DNA of 64,000 nucleotides from Symsagittifera roscoffensis (Eukaryota; Xenacoelomorpha; Acoela; Convolutidae): assembly GCF_963678635.1 (NCBI RefSeq), contig NC_087068.1:47133785-47197784 (forward strand), written 5' to 3'. The notes under the pieces are model-generated. The model had not been told where the DNA came from and ran no database searches. It worked only from the letters and a program-made list of their open reading frames with translations. Every line of letters starts with the position of its first letter. The first letter of the stretch is position 1. The position numbers and the translations under genes were made by a program. This document shows positions 10,261 to 24,000 of the stretch, piece after piece.

Positions 10261-10859
10261 TATTTTCCATTTCTGGTAAATAGTTTTCCAAATGGAAAAA
10301 AAACCCTTTTGTCAGTGCTTTTTTGTTCATTCGTAAATATTATGCTAATTTTTCTTGACATGGACGTTAATTTAAACAACTTTGTTTGGTTTTTGACTTT
10401 TTTTTACGTTTTAAATTTTTGTTTGCATTCTGAATTGAATCACGCTGACATTAGTGTAATTTCAGCTTCAAAATTACGAACATTTTTCTGTTTGATCGGT
10501 ACATGTTTTTAGTAAGCATTAGAAACTAAATATAAAAGCTTTGAAAGCTTGTTTCGTTCGTCTGCCAATTGGTATAACTAAAGTCAAGAAGAGAGGAAAG
10601 TTATTCACAAATGTTTGATTTACGGTAGTTATCCTTGTTGAAGGTAAGAAAAAATTTTCAGCATGTTTTTTTCACATTTAACAATTGTGAGAACAGGTGA
10701 CTCTTTTTCCGTTAAACCTTTATGAGCAAAGTTGATTGCTGTTTCTTTCTTAACCATTAAAAAGTTATCAATATGATTTTTTTTGCGTAAGCACTGACTC
10801 GCTTCTCGTCATTTCCCACAGAAAAAGTTTTAATCCATAAGAAGTAATAATGAGATCCA

Positions 10860-11800
10860 TGTTGTCCTTTTCTGATTTTTTCAATTAGTTTTTGTTGCCT
10901 GCTTGTTGCATCAGAGTACATTCATGAGATATTCGTTTCTGTAAAACATAGATAAAAAAAATTAACAGCAACGTACGTTATGGCACATTTCTCTTAGCTT
11001 TCATCCAGTCTAAAACGACTTCATTCGCATTTACACTTTGGAAGCGTTCATTAAAAAACTTAAGTTTTTGCAAATGCTTGAACTGAAAACCTGATACGGT
11101 AAAACTTTTGTACCATGACTTGATTTGAAAATAGAGTCAAGTTTTTTTTGAAAGACCCGATAGAACTATTTGAACATTTTTTTAGAGTCTTTTTCTTTTC
11201 GGATACTTTCTCTAACGTAGATCAACGCATCTTTTTTGGAAAGTTTTTCTTAAAAATTCAAATTTAAATCGAGTCATCGTTTAGAATTTTTCTTTGAGAA
11301 AAGACAGCTTTTGATAGATATTGGAAAAAGCATATGTTTTTGAAACATATCGATAAGTTTGAAGATCCATTGACCGTATTTTTGAGTTCAAATACTTTTT
11401 CCAGTTCAGATAGAAAAAAGTTCTCATCTATGCAGGCATCAATAACATTAATATAAGTCAAAATTTTTAATTGGCCGTCAATTTTTGCACAAACAGGTAC
11501 GGTAGAAGATCCCACGTGTTTTGTGATACTTAATTTTTATAAGACATTGCAGCATTGCATCATTTTTATGCGCTGAAATTGAAAAAGTTGAAACTCCGAC
11601 TCAACTTAGTTATGTTTTTGAGACTTAACAGAGCCAAAAATTTCGCTCGAGCCAAAAGTTTGAAAATATTTTGTTAACTTGATAGCATTTTTTTAAATCT
11701 TGGGTTATGTTTTCATTTATTTAGTTGCGTAGCGCAGTAATTTCGCTTTTGCTTGAACAGGAACAAGGAACAAGGTTTTTAATTTTCCGAACAAGGTTTT
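10860..11800 (-). pseudogene. LINE-type RT remnant, copy 2
   Basis: Same family as 9400-10260, same strand. Around 10900-11060 the minus strand reads NANEVVLDWMKAKRNVP and KRISHECTLMQQA, parallel to VNIVLCDWIEVRSSVSQG and KLISHDCTLVQYA in copy 1. Flanks are also similar (for example a GACCCGATAGAAC block at about 11154 against ACCCGATAAAGC at about 9709). The catalytic YADD is lost. Confidence 0.45.
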
Positions 11801-13357
11801 TAATTACTTTTTAGAAAGGAAAAAAGTAAACACCATGCGAATGTTTTTCTTGATTATCCTTAATTAAAATGGCTATTTTTTTGACGGAGACATTGGTTAA
11901 CCAAATTTTTTAAGGTTTTTTGAACCACTTTTGTTCAGCGCGTTTTTTACTACGTTTTCAGCACAGCAGCAGTTTTCTTACAACCCATAACAAGAAAAAT
12001 CATAATTTATGTTTTTCAGTTGAAATTGTGGGGAATAGCTTGACATAAACGAAAGCATGAATTTTTATGATTTTATATTTTGTAGTGAGAACATGTTTTC
12101 AAATTTTTAGATTTCCAGATTTGCGTGCCTTGTTAGTCCGAGTTCACTACAAAAGTTATATGATGCATGTGAAGTTTTATTTGCTTTAGTAATGATGTGG
12201 GACCCTTTAAATTAAATTTATAGAAAAATTCACCTTGAAGTTTACAGTGTGAGGTAAACACCTCTTTTTGAGCGATGTTTGATCAATGCAATATTTTCAT
12301 GGAAAGGTGTTCTCGAGCTGTAATTTTTTGCTCAAGTTGGACGACTCAGAAATTTCTTGGACGACTCAAGAATTGTTTTTGCGCGACCCATTTTGCAACT
12401 TTGTGCGACCCATCTTATATGTTTGAATATGTCTGACCCATTTTGAGTTATGTTGCGACTTTGCACGATTCAAACCTCTGGCGTGTGTAGGGATTTTTCG
12501 ATCCATGTGGGTTGCTCTATGCGCTGAGCTTGTTGCTAATACTTATTTTTAAAAAAAATATATTTAGTTAAAAGCACTGCTTTACGACTGATCTCTACGG
12601 TGTACGATTGTTGATCGTTTAATTAACTATTTCTCTAGTTCCTTCGTTATTATACACTATTTATCACAATCAAATTTGAGCACAGTTTTTGATAAGTCTG
12701 GTTAATTTTTTTTTCTTCAGTCCAGCATCTTCAAATGTTTTGCCCAGATTGACCACTCTAGTTTTTGTCAAAAGCGGTGTCGAAAAAAAGTAGGATATTA
12801 GAATTATTCATCGTATTATCGAAATTAGAAATAAATATGTGAACTTAATTGCAAATACAAATAACTGTTTTAACAACTAATTGTTTATGGTTATAAATTT
12901 CTTTAATTGGTCCTTTTTCGTTTTGCCCGACATTTCTGCTGCTTTACAATTGTTTTTTTTTGTTAAAAAAACTACTTGTTTGCGAATTGGGGATCCAGGT
13001 TTTGGAGCAGAGTACTCACTGTATGCGCAAAGTGTTTTTGCGGGGCTGCGTGAACAAAGATAAAACATGTGAAAAGTGGCCGGTAAACTTGCGAAACGAA
13101 AAAGAACCCTTTCAACTATGTTGTTTTTTGTTTCTATAAAGTTTGTTTCGGGGTAGTCCCTCATACCAGCAGAAGGACCGAATGTCCAAAAGTTATTCTA
13201 GCCAATCATAATCTACTATACGAAGATATGAAATATCTGATTAGAATATCACTCTATTTTTTGACTGTTAATGAAAGTTTTTTGGTCGAAATAATTGGCG
13301 CATTTTGGGTCCTTCCTTCTGTGATGAGGAAAGTTCACCCACTGTTGTTTTTCTCGG
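11801..13357. other. No gene recognised
   Basis: AT-rich DNA. Around 12300-12480 a short phrase resembling TTGTGCGACCCAT recurs a few times. An open minus-strand frame at 12877-13164 has no family resemblance or splice context I trust. The last part is probably the 3' UTR of the adjacent minus-strand gene. Confidence 0.4.
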
Positions 13358-14695
13358 CTACATGGATGACATTTTGGAGTCCAAGTGGTGCCCCCCGGGT
13401 AGTGTGACCACATTGTACTGCATACTGCGTGCCCCCTCCCCCGCGGCTGCAGCTAGAAGCTGTGGCCTCACACAGCAACAGAACACAATCAGGCATCCAG
13501 TCAACATCGACAACCCCACTCCTGGAACAGAGGGGGAAACGAATCTTTTTAAACTGATAAATCTAAGAAATTTAAAATAATTGCATGACTCAATTATTTA
13601 GTAAACTGCTATTTTTTTGCACATACCATGATGATTATATCATTTTTTGCTTAAGTGAAAAATTTTGACGTCCATTTTAAATTCGTTTTTTTTATTTTAT
13701 TTTTCAATGAAGATCTACCAAAAGAGGTAAGATTTGAGCTTGGTCAAATTATGCAATAACTATAAATTGATACGATTGAAAATTGTTGGCGAATCTTTTG
13801 CGATATGCCACTATTGACAAAAAATCAAATGCTAACCCAGGAGCCCGCCCCCAATGTACATTTTGACGAGGCCTCCAGTCACGGCTCCTAGGAGTCCCAG
13901 AACCATGGGATCCATCTCTGCCTCTGCCTCGGCTGTCGCATTGGGGGTTGAAGCTAGCAAAGTCACAGAGTCCACAGACAGAGTTGAAGACATGTCACCT
14001 GACTCAAAAACATTGTATCTGTGTCTTCATTGAATTTTGATACTTTTGCCGACAAAAAGTTCATCAAAAACAACAATGGAAGAACAAAAATCTCAAAATT
14101 ACCTTCCTTTCCTTGCTCTTTCACAGAAAACTTTCCGTCCTTTGAAAATTTCGACCTTACTAAGGACGAACTTATAGCAAACTGCCAATTTTCCGTTTCT
14201 TTCACCCAGTTTTGCCATTTTAACAATTTGATCCACAATCAGCTATATATGCATGAGAGCTACAAAAAGCGTACTCAATTCTGTGAAAAAAAGTTTTGTA
14301 GAGAAAACGAATATTGATCAAAAAGATAACAGCAATTTTTATGTAGTTTTTTCTAAGTTTGACAATTAACCGTGATTATATCGTGGCTAACCGTCAAACG
14401 TCTGCACAAACCTGTTGTATCTACGCAAATCTAAGTTTTCATTGAAAACCTTAAATTTCCCCTATAACCTCTTTTTTAACATTGTATTAACATATGATTA
14501 TTTTTGAATATTTTTGTCACCTGTTGAATTTTGTGCAGCTGCAGCGGCTGCTTGCATGGCTCCTAGCTTCATGAGAGCAGGGACAAAGTTGAAGCCCCCC
14601 ACCACCAGGAGAATGATACCTGTAATGGTAAGTATGGCCCCAATTATGGCCACTATCTTGATGGCCCGAACCATACACGTCAAAGTATCTGGCAT
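13358..14695 (-). CDS. Small multi-pass membrane protein, 3 exons
   Basis: Predicted 166-residue protein from exons 14695-14521, 13998-13837 and 13521-13358 (minus). Donors are CAG|GTGACA and TGG|GTTAGC; acceptors are GTCAG|GTG and TTCCAG|GAG. Both introns are phase 1 and the total is exactly 501 nt, ending in TAG. Residues 11-34 form one strong hydrophobic segment (IKIVAIIGAILTITGIILLV). The middle exon has two N-x-S/T sites (QNST, PNAT) and an acidic AEAEAE patch. The end of exon 2 and start of exon 3 form one or two Gly-rich hydrophobic segments (about residues 90-130) followed by CCC, a likely palmitoylation site, and a hydrophilic tail. If the second donor is not used, exon 2 stops at 13832-13834. 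I do not recognise the family. GC-rich codons contrast with the flanks. Confidence 0.7.
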
Positions 14696-16446
14696 TATGA
14701 GATAAATTATTTTTTAGATTTAGTCAACTTTTTTTGAAACTCTTAGAAATAATATTTGAAGAAATTACTCGAGAAAGATAAATTGACACAATCAATTCAA
14801 AGTTGAAGAGTTCACGTGGAAACGCTTTTCACAAAAAATAGTATTTAGGTTTGTTTTACTTACACCTGGTTTTAGCAAAAACAGTTTGCTTGAAGAGTTT
14901 TTAGAAGACAAGAGTTTAAATAAATTGTGTACAGATACATCCCAGGAACTGTAAACATTCAACAAGTCAGCTTCTTGGTGAATCAAATGAAAGTGAGTAG
15001 AACCGCCCGCATGACGGAGCTAGCGAATGAAGACTCTAGATACTGATTGATTGAGAGAACAACGAAGCGAGTTCATTTAATAATTTGAGGAAAAGTCTAA
15101 ATAGTTGGAAAATTGTTTGGATTTTTTTGTTAAAGCATTCCATTCAAAACTGAATTATTCGTAATATGATATATCCACACGACTCATTCCGATTATTATT
15201 TGTTTTACCTGTGCTTAGAAAACAAAATAAAGACAGACCCGAATAAACAGTTCCTCGCCCCATTTTTAATTGTCGGAGTTATAAGTTTTTAATAATAAGT
15301 AGAAGAGTTTTAATTTGGCAAGGCTCATTAGAAATTGTTCGGTAACAATTTTAGTATAAAAAATATGATAAAAATATGATAGATGGAACTCGTTTTAAAG
15401 ACCCCGTTGAGAACTCACAACGAGAGCGGCAATGTTTGTCCTGAATCCTCCCTCTCAAATTTTGGGCGGAATGTTTCCGTCTCTACTGTAGTCTGCATTA
15501 AAAAGATTCGCTGACAATATGGTTTTTGGACGTGCTATTTTGATATCAACTAATTTTAGCTTTAGCTCTTTTAATTTACCGAACAAAAACAAATACTGAT
15601 TGTCTGAAGGCGAGCCCCTGCATGTTCTGACTTCGTTTGAAGTGTCTGACGGAAACTCGGAAAGACATTTGTGAAAATTTTTTGTAAAAAAAAAATTAAA
15701 AGTATTTTTACGGTATAATTTTCGTCTATTAAAACATTATTTTGATCCACCCGCGTGCCGCATTTCTGTTTTAGCCGGATTATTTGGAAAGGAAAAGTAT
15801 AATTTTCGAGCGTGTGTATTACTCTGATTTGTCAATAATGATATTTTCCAAATCCACATTATCTCAATAAAATTATCACAAGTGAAATATTGTTTTTTTT
15901 TCTAGTTCAGATCAGAATATTTTATAGATAGCGTTGTTCAGCCCACATTGGCCCAATTCACGGTCTTTAAACACCCATAACCTCACAAAAATTATCATAT
16001 TTTTAAATTTATAATGAAATGCGAAATATGATTTGAATATAATAATGAAATTTACGTTTAAATTTGAGCTCAGGACAACAATACCAACTGCGGTTGATAT
16101 ACAAAAAAAAACATCTAAAATTCCTAGTTTAAAAGTCGAAATTTATCAGAAAAAAAACACCCTGAGCACAAACATTTGGTCACTTTCTTCGAAAATCGGG
16201 GAAAAATACTTCTCAATTGATCATTTTTCATTATAATTATAATGGTCTGAATTTGGGACTAATCTGATGACTATAACCCAATTTGGGATAATATACTCGT
16301 GAGCGGTAATTTCATCCGGCTCAAAAAAGTTGTTAGAGTCAAGTTATTTGGAACTTTCAATATGTTGCTGGTCTTTGTACTTTACAGATCCTGTTGGAAA
16401 ATCAAAATCTGAAAAAAAAACATTTAGATGTACTTTTTCTTTTTTG
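14696..16446. other. No gene recognised; one old repeat
   Basis: AT-rich spacer between divergently oriented genes, probably holding the promoter of the minus-strand gene at its left edge. About 15877-16205 contains a diverged copy of the repeat found at 21168-21698 and 25879-26405 (GAGCTCAGGACAACAATACC, AAAAGTCGAAATTT and GAGCACAAA blocks). Confidence 0.4.
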
Positions 16447-16659
16447 GGCTCTTTTCCAGTTCCCCCCTTTCAAATTTAATTTTGAAAAGCTTATTTAACC
16501 TAGTCATAATGCAATGAAATTTGGCGTGGTGAACGATCGACAAATGTGAACAGATTTGTTCTTCATACTTTACAGCGTAAAATCACGCATTTAGCTGTAA
16601 TAACACGTAAAACAAACATAAAACTCGGTATTTTGAAAGGGGGGAACTGGAAAAGAGCC
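16447..16659. mobile_element. MITE family M1, copy A
   Basis: Short non-coding element with terminal inverted repeats GGCTCTTTTCCAGTTCCCCC. Flanked by 8-bp near-direct repeats CTTTTTTG / CATTTTTG. The inside carries the family blocks GCAATGAAATTTGGCGTGG and CATACTTTACAGCGTAA. The 8-bp target duplication would fit hAT-type mobilisation. Confidence 0.75.
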
Positions 16660-16730
16660 CATTTTTGTTTTTGAAGTTTCATTAAACAAAACTACGGCTC
16701 ATTGCGGCCTACTGGTTTATTACTGATACG

Positions 16731-17073
16731 TAGGGGCGGATTTAGGGGAGGGTCACAGACGCCCCGTCTCCCCTCAAGGATTCGACCCCCTGCCGACCCA
16801 AAGGGTCCCCCTTCTGTACTATTTTGAGTTACCCATTTTTGGTGACGGACCCTAAAATTTTTCTAAAGGCGCTTTTGGTGCCAATATATACTACTTTTAA
16901 GGGGGGAGCAAGCGCCGAAAAAATACAATTTTTTGGTCCAAAAAGTGCCTAAAAACGCTTTTTGCCTGTTTTTTTTAGTGCTTTGGGAGAGCATTCGAAA
17001 AACCAATTTGGTCGACCGAAAATTTTTGAAAATCCGCCAATCCCCCCTCGAGAAAGTCCTAGATCCGCCCCTG
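16731..17073. mobile_element. hAT-like MITE
   Basis: Termini TAGGGGCGGATTTAGG and, inverted, CAGGGGCGGATCTAGG. A perfect 8-bp target duplication CTGATACG lies at 16723-16730 and 17074-17081. The CAGGGGCGGAT terminus and 8-bp duplication are hallmarks of hAT non-autonomous elements. No transposase inside. Confidence 0.85.
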
Positions 17074-17081
17074 CTGATACG

Positions 17082-17826
17082 AATAGTCTAGATCTCGATT
17101 TGAATTCAGTTTAAAAAAATTTTCATGTGAAAACTTGATTGGATCAATGCTAGTGTATTGATACAGTGCGGTTTCGTCTGCGACTTTCTGCCCAAGCTAG
17201 GCCCAAATTGTGAACAATTTGTATCCGAATGACGGTCCCAAAAAGCACATCAAGATTGTAGAAGTGTGTTATGGATCTCTTTTTTAAAAAGATTTTAGTA
17301 TCATTTTTTTCAAATATTCCATTCAAAACTTTCCTCTTCTCCACTTCACATATCACACACTAAAATATTAGATTTTACGATAATTTGATTTTTTTTTCAT
17401 TTTGTTGGAACAAAGAATTGTTGCCACTTATTTAACCGGTTACTAAAAATCAACTAAGTAGACGAGTAAAATATTTGTAGCTCAGCTTTTTTGTAGTGAT
17501 TAGTTTGAAAAATCTATGGTTCAGCCGTATCATATATAGAACGCTTATAGTGCACAGAAAACGTAATATATTTTTAATCATATTGGTCAAATCAAGCTGG
17601 TAAAAACCAAAAACCATTCATTCAATATAGTAAGTTATAACGTTCTAGCGTTTTAACAAATATTTTCTTAAGCTTATAGAATCTGGTGCAGATCTCCACT
17701 ATTGTGCTTTTCATTGGAACGTTTTTTTTTTGTTTTTGTTGTTTTATTTTTGAACAATAATACTTAATTCGATCGGCTTTCGGCAGGTGACAAAAACCTT
17801 TGAGATTTTAGTCTGATCGTAACGGT
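17082..17826 (+). other. Upstream region of LRRC72
   Basis: AT-rich sequence directly before the LRRC72 start codon. No TATA box or other promoter element stands out. Transcription start not determinable here. Confidence 0.4.
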
Positions 17827-18051
17827 ATGACTACACTTTATAATCGCCATCAGCCTAATACACAGGCTAATCCGCTGAAAAATAACCAACATCATCAGCA
17901 GAAGAAAGAGAAACAGCAACCGCCTCAAACGCGGTCAGAAACTAACATCACGCAAACACAGACGCAAACGGTGCCTCCCACCAGAGCGAATGCGGCTGCT
18001 GTAGAATTGATAAACAAGATGAACACTGACAGTATCAACAGAGCTAACCAG
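17827..18051 (+). CDS. LRRC72: LRRC72 exon 1
   Basis: Start ATG at 17827; 75 codons; ends AACCAG|GTAAAG, phase 0. Encodes a Gln-, Asn- and Thr-rich tail without LRRs, longer than I expect for the family. An upstream ATG was not found in frame. Confidence 0.8.
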
Positions 18052-21000
18052 GTAAAGTCAGTAGAGTGACAAAAGGAGCTACCACCCTTTCCAGTCCCTC
18101 CCCCAACCCCCCTCTTCCCCCCAACCCCCCACTTTTGTTTTCCTAGAATTTTTCCTAGCATTTCGAACTTAAAACTACTTCACTGCTACTAATTTAAACG
18201 GACCGACTTACCATTTACTAAAAGCGCTTCGGAGCCAATAGCACTTCTTTTTATCAGAGAAGCGCAGTATTTCAGCAGAACTCATAGATCACAAGGCTAA
18301 AATGAAAAATGAAGTCACAAAAAAAAATAAAAATTTGGGCCCAAAAATTCCAGTGAAAGCCGTTGAGTGATATGAGCATTATTTTGAGCGTTTTCATTAA
18401 ACCAGTGAGTCCCCAGTCCTGATTGATTATCAAACTTTTTGTAATCAAATCCATGTCCGTCAGAAAGTTCAGTTTAAAAAAACCAATATCAACTGATTTG
18501 ATAATTTTACGCGTACGGCTAAAAGTTTCCTGGATAGTCAGAAAAACCCGCGTTGATCTCCATAGAACCAAACGCCAGTCATAAATCTCTGTAAACAAGC
18601 TCTATTAAAAAAACTCTAGTGATACAGTTTTCATGAAACTGATTTTGACCTTTTGATGAAACTCCATTACGAGAGCAAACTGTGTAGTTTGTGGACAATC
18701 GCGGCTCGGCAATCGGCCGAAAACAGACTTGTGCTGAATCGGCACATTTTCTTTGATCTTCTTTGCTGTTTTTAATTCCACAAACAAATAGCTAAAAAAC
18801 TGTAATTTGCTCCAAAAAACAAGTGAATTTGGAAATTCCGCAAGCAAAGAGTGTATCGCATGTCCTTGTGTATTTTTAGCATATGCTTAGTAAAATTACT
18901 CTTTTTAGGAATCCGCAACTTTAACTGGAAACCGCCACTCTTAAGCGGCTTCCACAAACTGTATTTTTAATCCTCAAATTGTCAGCGGAATCAGCCGAAT
19001 TCATATACGTTTTCGGAACCCGTCTACAATTTGCGGACATCACTTACTACTTATCCGCTACTCAAATTTGAAGGATCCGGAACAACTCATTTTTTGTGGA
19101 GTCCTCGACAAAACTAATTTGCCGACAAAATTTACGTTACTCGTATTTGAGCGCGGAATCCCAGAAATGTTTCGGTAGAATCCACTTACATTTTATAATA
19201 TTTTTAAAAACTTGTCCCTGGATTCCAGTTATTTACAGTCAACAAATTGTGCGGTTGTCGAAAACACAGTTTGCCCTCGTAATGATGGTGCCGCATTTTG
19301 AAAAGTTGGGTTATTCTGACAACAAATGCGTATCCTGCCCTTTCCGTCATCTGCAAACGGTACTCATATCTTTCTTCCGTTTTGATTATTAATGGAAAAC
19401 AAAGGTTCTTAAACCTAACAAAAAATGTCGCGACACTAAAACTTGTTAAAAACAAGACTTCAATCTTGCCCAATTTTTTTCGTTATTTTTTGAATAGCAA
19501 CAGGGTTTTTATTTTCAAAAAAATAGGAGCAAAAATAGGAGTAAAAAGATTTATGGTTTGCTCATAACGTAATTTTGAGTACCTAAAGACTATTTTTTTT
19601 TGCTTTTTCTTGGTATTTTTTGAGAAATGGCTTGCTTGAAAAATTTTTTATACAATTTTTTTTAAATTGTAGATTAATTTCGATGTGTACTATGTACGAT
19701 TGAATGATTCGGTTAAGATTGAATGTACAGGCTGAATGATTCGGTAATGCATCTATATAGAAAGTTATGCCCTATTTCTTCCTTTTTCAATATCAAAAAA
19801 AATGTGTATTTGAGGCTGGTTACTACTAAAAATTGAGCGAAAATGTTTTTCTGTTACAATTTTACCCATTATAGTGTTAGGTCACCGCAAAGTCATGAAT
19901 CCTTTGCGAATGTGTACATGAAATCATATCTGCTCTTAGCTTAAATGTTTGTCCTTGATTTAATATAAAATAAAGCTCTGGGTTGAGAAAAAATCTAGTG
20001 GGTTTTTGCCTTATGAATTTAACGAGTTGCATCTTATATATCAAAGATTTTATACAAAACTTATTTTTAAACAATTTTGAATAACCATATTTAAGCAATT
20101 TTTATATGAATGCTCGCAATTAAAAAAACCCGAAACTTGTAGAAATTTATAATAACTAGTGAGATACAATAAACTCCTGGAAAAACTTGGAAAAAGTCTA
20201 AAATTCTCGTCTTTTTTGTTGCATTGCATTCTGCGCTGCATTGCATTGCAACCGGCTACTCGTGTGTGACGAATTAGTTCGCTTGAATTTAAAAAAAAAA
20301 TTAACTGTATACTAAAAATGAGTTCGATACAAACTTCATAAGCAATGTTTCCATTCAGGGACTTTACAGAAATTCTTCAAAGTTTTGAAAAAAAAAATTC
20401 AAAATTTTTTTATTTTTTGCATTGTGGTCAAATTGGTCATCTTAGTTAGGTCACACGATTTCTGGCCTGCAGTCAAAAATTGAGAAAGGTTATTTCTGTT
20501 TCAGAGTATCGTTGACCAATTGAAAAAGCAGAAGTTGATTCGAAGCAAGGATGTGAGAGATCTCTATCTTTCCCAACTGTTAGTCCTTTTTTCATCTTTG
20601 CAGTGAAGTGTCTTTAAAAAATTTAAATATGCCAAATCATAATTTACACTAGAATAATTTTTTAGAAGCTAGATCGATTGCAATGCAGTGATTTGAAAAA
20701 AAATACAGAAAAAAAATCAAGAGGGGAATCTTAGCAGTATTCGAAATTAGAAAAAAACTTTCGATTTCACCTCAAATTTTTTTTGTGTTATTTTGGTAAA
20801 ACATTTTTAACGCAGCGACCTCACAGAAGTGTGTGACCTGTCCGAGTTCAAGAACCTCAGACGAGTGTGGCTGAACCAGAACCGACTGCGATTCGTGTCC
20901 TTCCTGCCCGGCAACTTCCGACTCTCCGAATTGCATCTGTCCGACAACAGCATCGTCACAATCCAGAACTCCCTTAGGTCTGTATCGTTGATGTAGTTTC

Positions 21001-24000
21001 GACGGAAGTCAATAGCAGTTTATCAAAACTTTTTATGGTTCCCAAAGTGAAATCGGAGCCGGAAGATGAAATAAAGAGCATTCTGGGAGGAGACTTTTTG
21101 AAACTTTAAAAATTTTGCCGCTTTTTCTTTTAATTTTCCTGCCTTCTCTTTATGAATTAAAACTTAAACAAGACTGCTCGTATCAGGGCGAAGCCCTGAA
21201 TATTCCGACTGCCTTTTAATGTTTAAGGAGCAGTAATAATCTATAAAAATAAAATGTAATAAAATAAAATGAAAATTTTTTTCTAAAACTTGAATTTTTT
21301 TTTGAAAATCATCCCCCCACGCGCCATATCAAGTACAAAAGGATAGTTTTTGCTCCTTGTAACAAATCAATTATGGCAAATAGGCTTCTTTTAACCAATT
21401 TGGAACGATTTCTAAGATGGATTAACTCTCCGCTTACGCGTTAATAACGCGAAATATATCGCGCGTTAATTACCCAAATTGGCCAAAATGGCAATCTTTT
21501 AACCCTCGTAACTTTACGAAAAATGATCACAGGTGAAATATCTTTTCAAATTTGAGCTCAAGACAACAATACCTTTCGAATGACATAAAAACATTTTGTC
21601 AAAAATGGCTAGTTAAAAAGTCGAAATTTGTCTGAAGAAAAAAAACCCACCCCGAGCACAAATATTCCGTTACTTTCGTATCGAAAGTCGGAACAATAAG
21701 GTAGAGAGAAGTTTTTAAAGTTGTTGATTTAAAGATCAAAATCTTATTTCAAATTAATTATATTGGCAAACAAGGAAACCCTAGAGGGGTTTCAGCCTGG
21801 TTAAAACTAGGATTGATCGTCATCAAACTGCGCTATAGGTGGATAGCATAAAACCATCTCCCCTTCAACTTACATTTCATCTGATTCTGATTAATTCGAA
21901 AACAAACATCTTTGAAAATATAAACAAATTATTGGGATTTCATGTGCAGCAATCACTTTTGAACGAGTATCTTTTGTCAATCACATTGACAAGAATCTTG
22001 AAAGAGCGTTATTGGCGATCGTCTAAGGTATATTTTTCCACCCGTCAGTCATTGTTGAACCCTATTTCAGACACTTGACGGGTTTGCAGACTCTTAGTTT
22101 GAACAACAACCAGCTGAGCAGAATGGAAGAAACGGTGGCTGAATTGACCAACATGCACGGTCTTCACAACCTCAGTAAGTTGTTGCATAAGACTGTCGCA
22201 TAACGATTACGTCACTCAAGTCACAATACTTTTCAGTTATTAAAAGGTTATGACTAAATGATTAGGCCTAATAACAATGTTTTTTTTTAAATGGATGAAC
22301 TAAGGCTTTCATTTTAAGAAAATGTAGTTTGCAAATAGGAAAATTGGTTAAAAAAGCGATGATTATCAAGAATTATGGAAATGTTTCAGATTTATTCCAC
22401 AACCCCCTGACGAGTGAGCCTCAGTACAGATCTTACGTGATTCATCATCTACCTGAAGTGATTGTGTTGGACCGGTCTCGTAAGCATAACTTTAATCAAT
22501 AAAATACCCCTACCAAATAGGTTCAAAAAGCTCTAGTTAGCTATGGTGGTTATCATGTAATTTGCAGAGTTAGGCGGCTTCAAATCTGCAGAAAACTTAC
22601 CGACCGCTAGACATCATCTCTGCCTAAACAATTCCTTAATTATTGACTCTCAGTTTTTAGGTTTTTGAGGATTATTCTAACTAAACTCATAAATAAAAGC
22701 TTATAGTTCAATTTAAAGCTTATTGTTAAAAGCTCAATACTTGTGTCAAATTTGTTACAGAAGCTTCGTTTGTTGAGAAAATAGAAAATAAAGAGATCAA
22801 CCCGCAAAATAGAGTTTCACGAGAAAAAATTGATAATGTTAGATTAGGTAGTCAAAAACAGTTCCTTTATAAAGGATTAAAATAACACTTTTAAAACTCG
22901 AAATGGATTTTAAATCTACTATAATCAGAGCTTTTCAAAAATTTGAATCGTTTATACTCAATTCAAAACTCATTACAATAGCTTATATTCACATTTATAT
23001 AATTCACATATCTAACATATTCCTATATAAAATTATATATATTAACATATATAATTCTATTTATATAATTTATGCTAAATACGAAATCTCCTAAACTAAC
23101 TTAACCTCACTCCTAGGTTCACACTTACCTCCTTCATTCTTACACCCCCCCCCCCCCCCCACACATCCCATTTTTATTCAAAACCACTTGCTCAAACTTG
23201 GGGAGGATAAATTCGGGAGGTGGATAACAGGTAGGGGAATAAGAGGGGGGGGGGGATGGGGAAGGTAACTGAAAGGTTGGGTTATGTAAAAGAAAAAAAT
23301 TATTAATTTCAAAGAAAACAATTCAAAATTTAGATATATTTCATAGATATTGGTGCCAAAAAAGCTCAACTTAACGATTGAAAAATTGACAAGTTTAATT
23401 TATTCACTAAAAGGTATTTTGAATTTCAGGTTCAGGCTTCCTTAGAAAGATTAATCTTTACAATCTATTATCAGTCAAATCAGATATTTATAACCTAATC
23501 AATTCTAAAGGAGATATACGAAAGAACAAATGTATCAGGGAAAACATAAATTTACGACTGTCCGTCAACATCGATGAAAAGGTCTTGAATTGAAAAAATT
23601 GTTGAAAAAAAATTGTTTAATTCTTTTGTGCATTTTCTTTTCTAATTTTATCCCACACCCGCTTTAATTAGTACAAATAGAGTCATTTTGCAATTGGTAA
23701 CGTGTATGAATAAGCGCAGATTGAGTGCCGCAAGTAATGAAATAATTCTTTTTTCGTCAAAGTTTTCATAGAGAGATAATTGTCCAAAATTGAATCATAC
23801 TTGGCAAAGTAGTTCCAAGCTCAAACCCCATAACTCTGCCAAAAATGACAAAATTGATTTTTTTTTGTTCCCTTTTGAAGAAAGTAAGAAAAATAAAATT
23901 CATTTTTTTATTCAGACGAGTTTTCAAAAAAATTACCTCTGGTGATCGAACTATGGATCTTCCTGGTCGTAGAAGGGTTGCGCTTACCACTAGACTATCT

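Noticed and set aside
12877-13164. 95-codon minus-strand frame downstream of the small membrane protein
   Set aside because: Contains plausible splice-like words but no family resemblance and no consistent exon model.
13832-13834. TAG as the end of the small membrane protein (two-exon model)
   Set aside because: A third exon at 13521-13358 continues in phase with a hydrophobic segment and closes the frame at exactly 501 nt; the shorter form is kept only as an alternative.
22903-23094. 63-codon Ile/Tyr-rich frame in LRRC72 intron 5
   Set aside because: Low-complexity TA repeat; no splice sites or homology.
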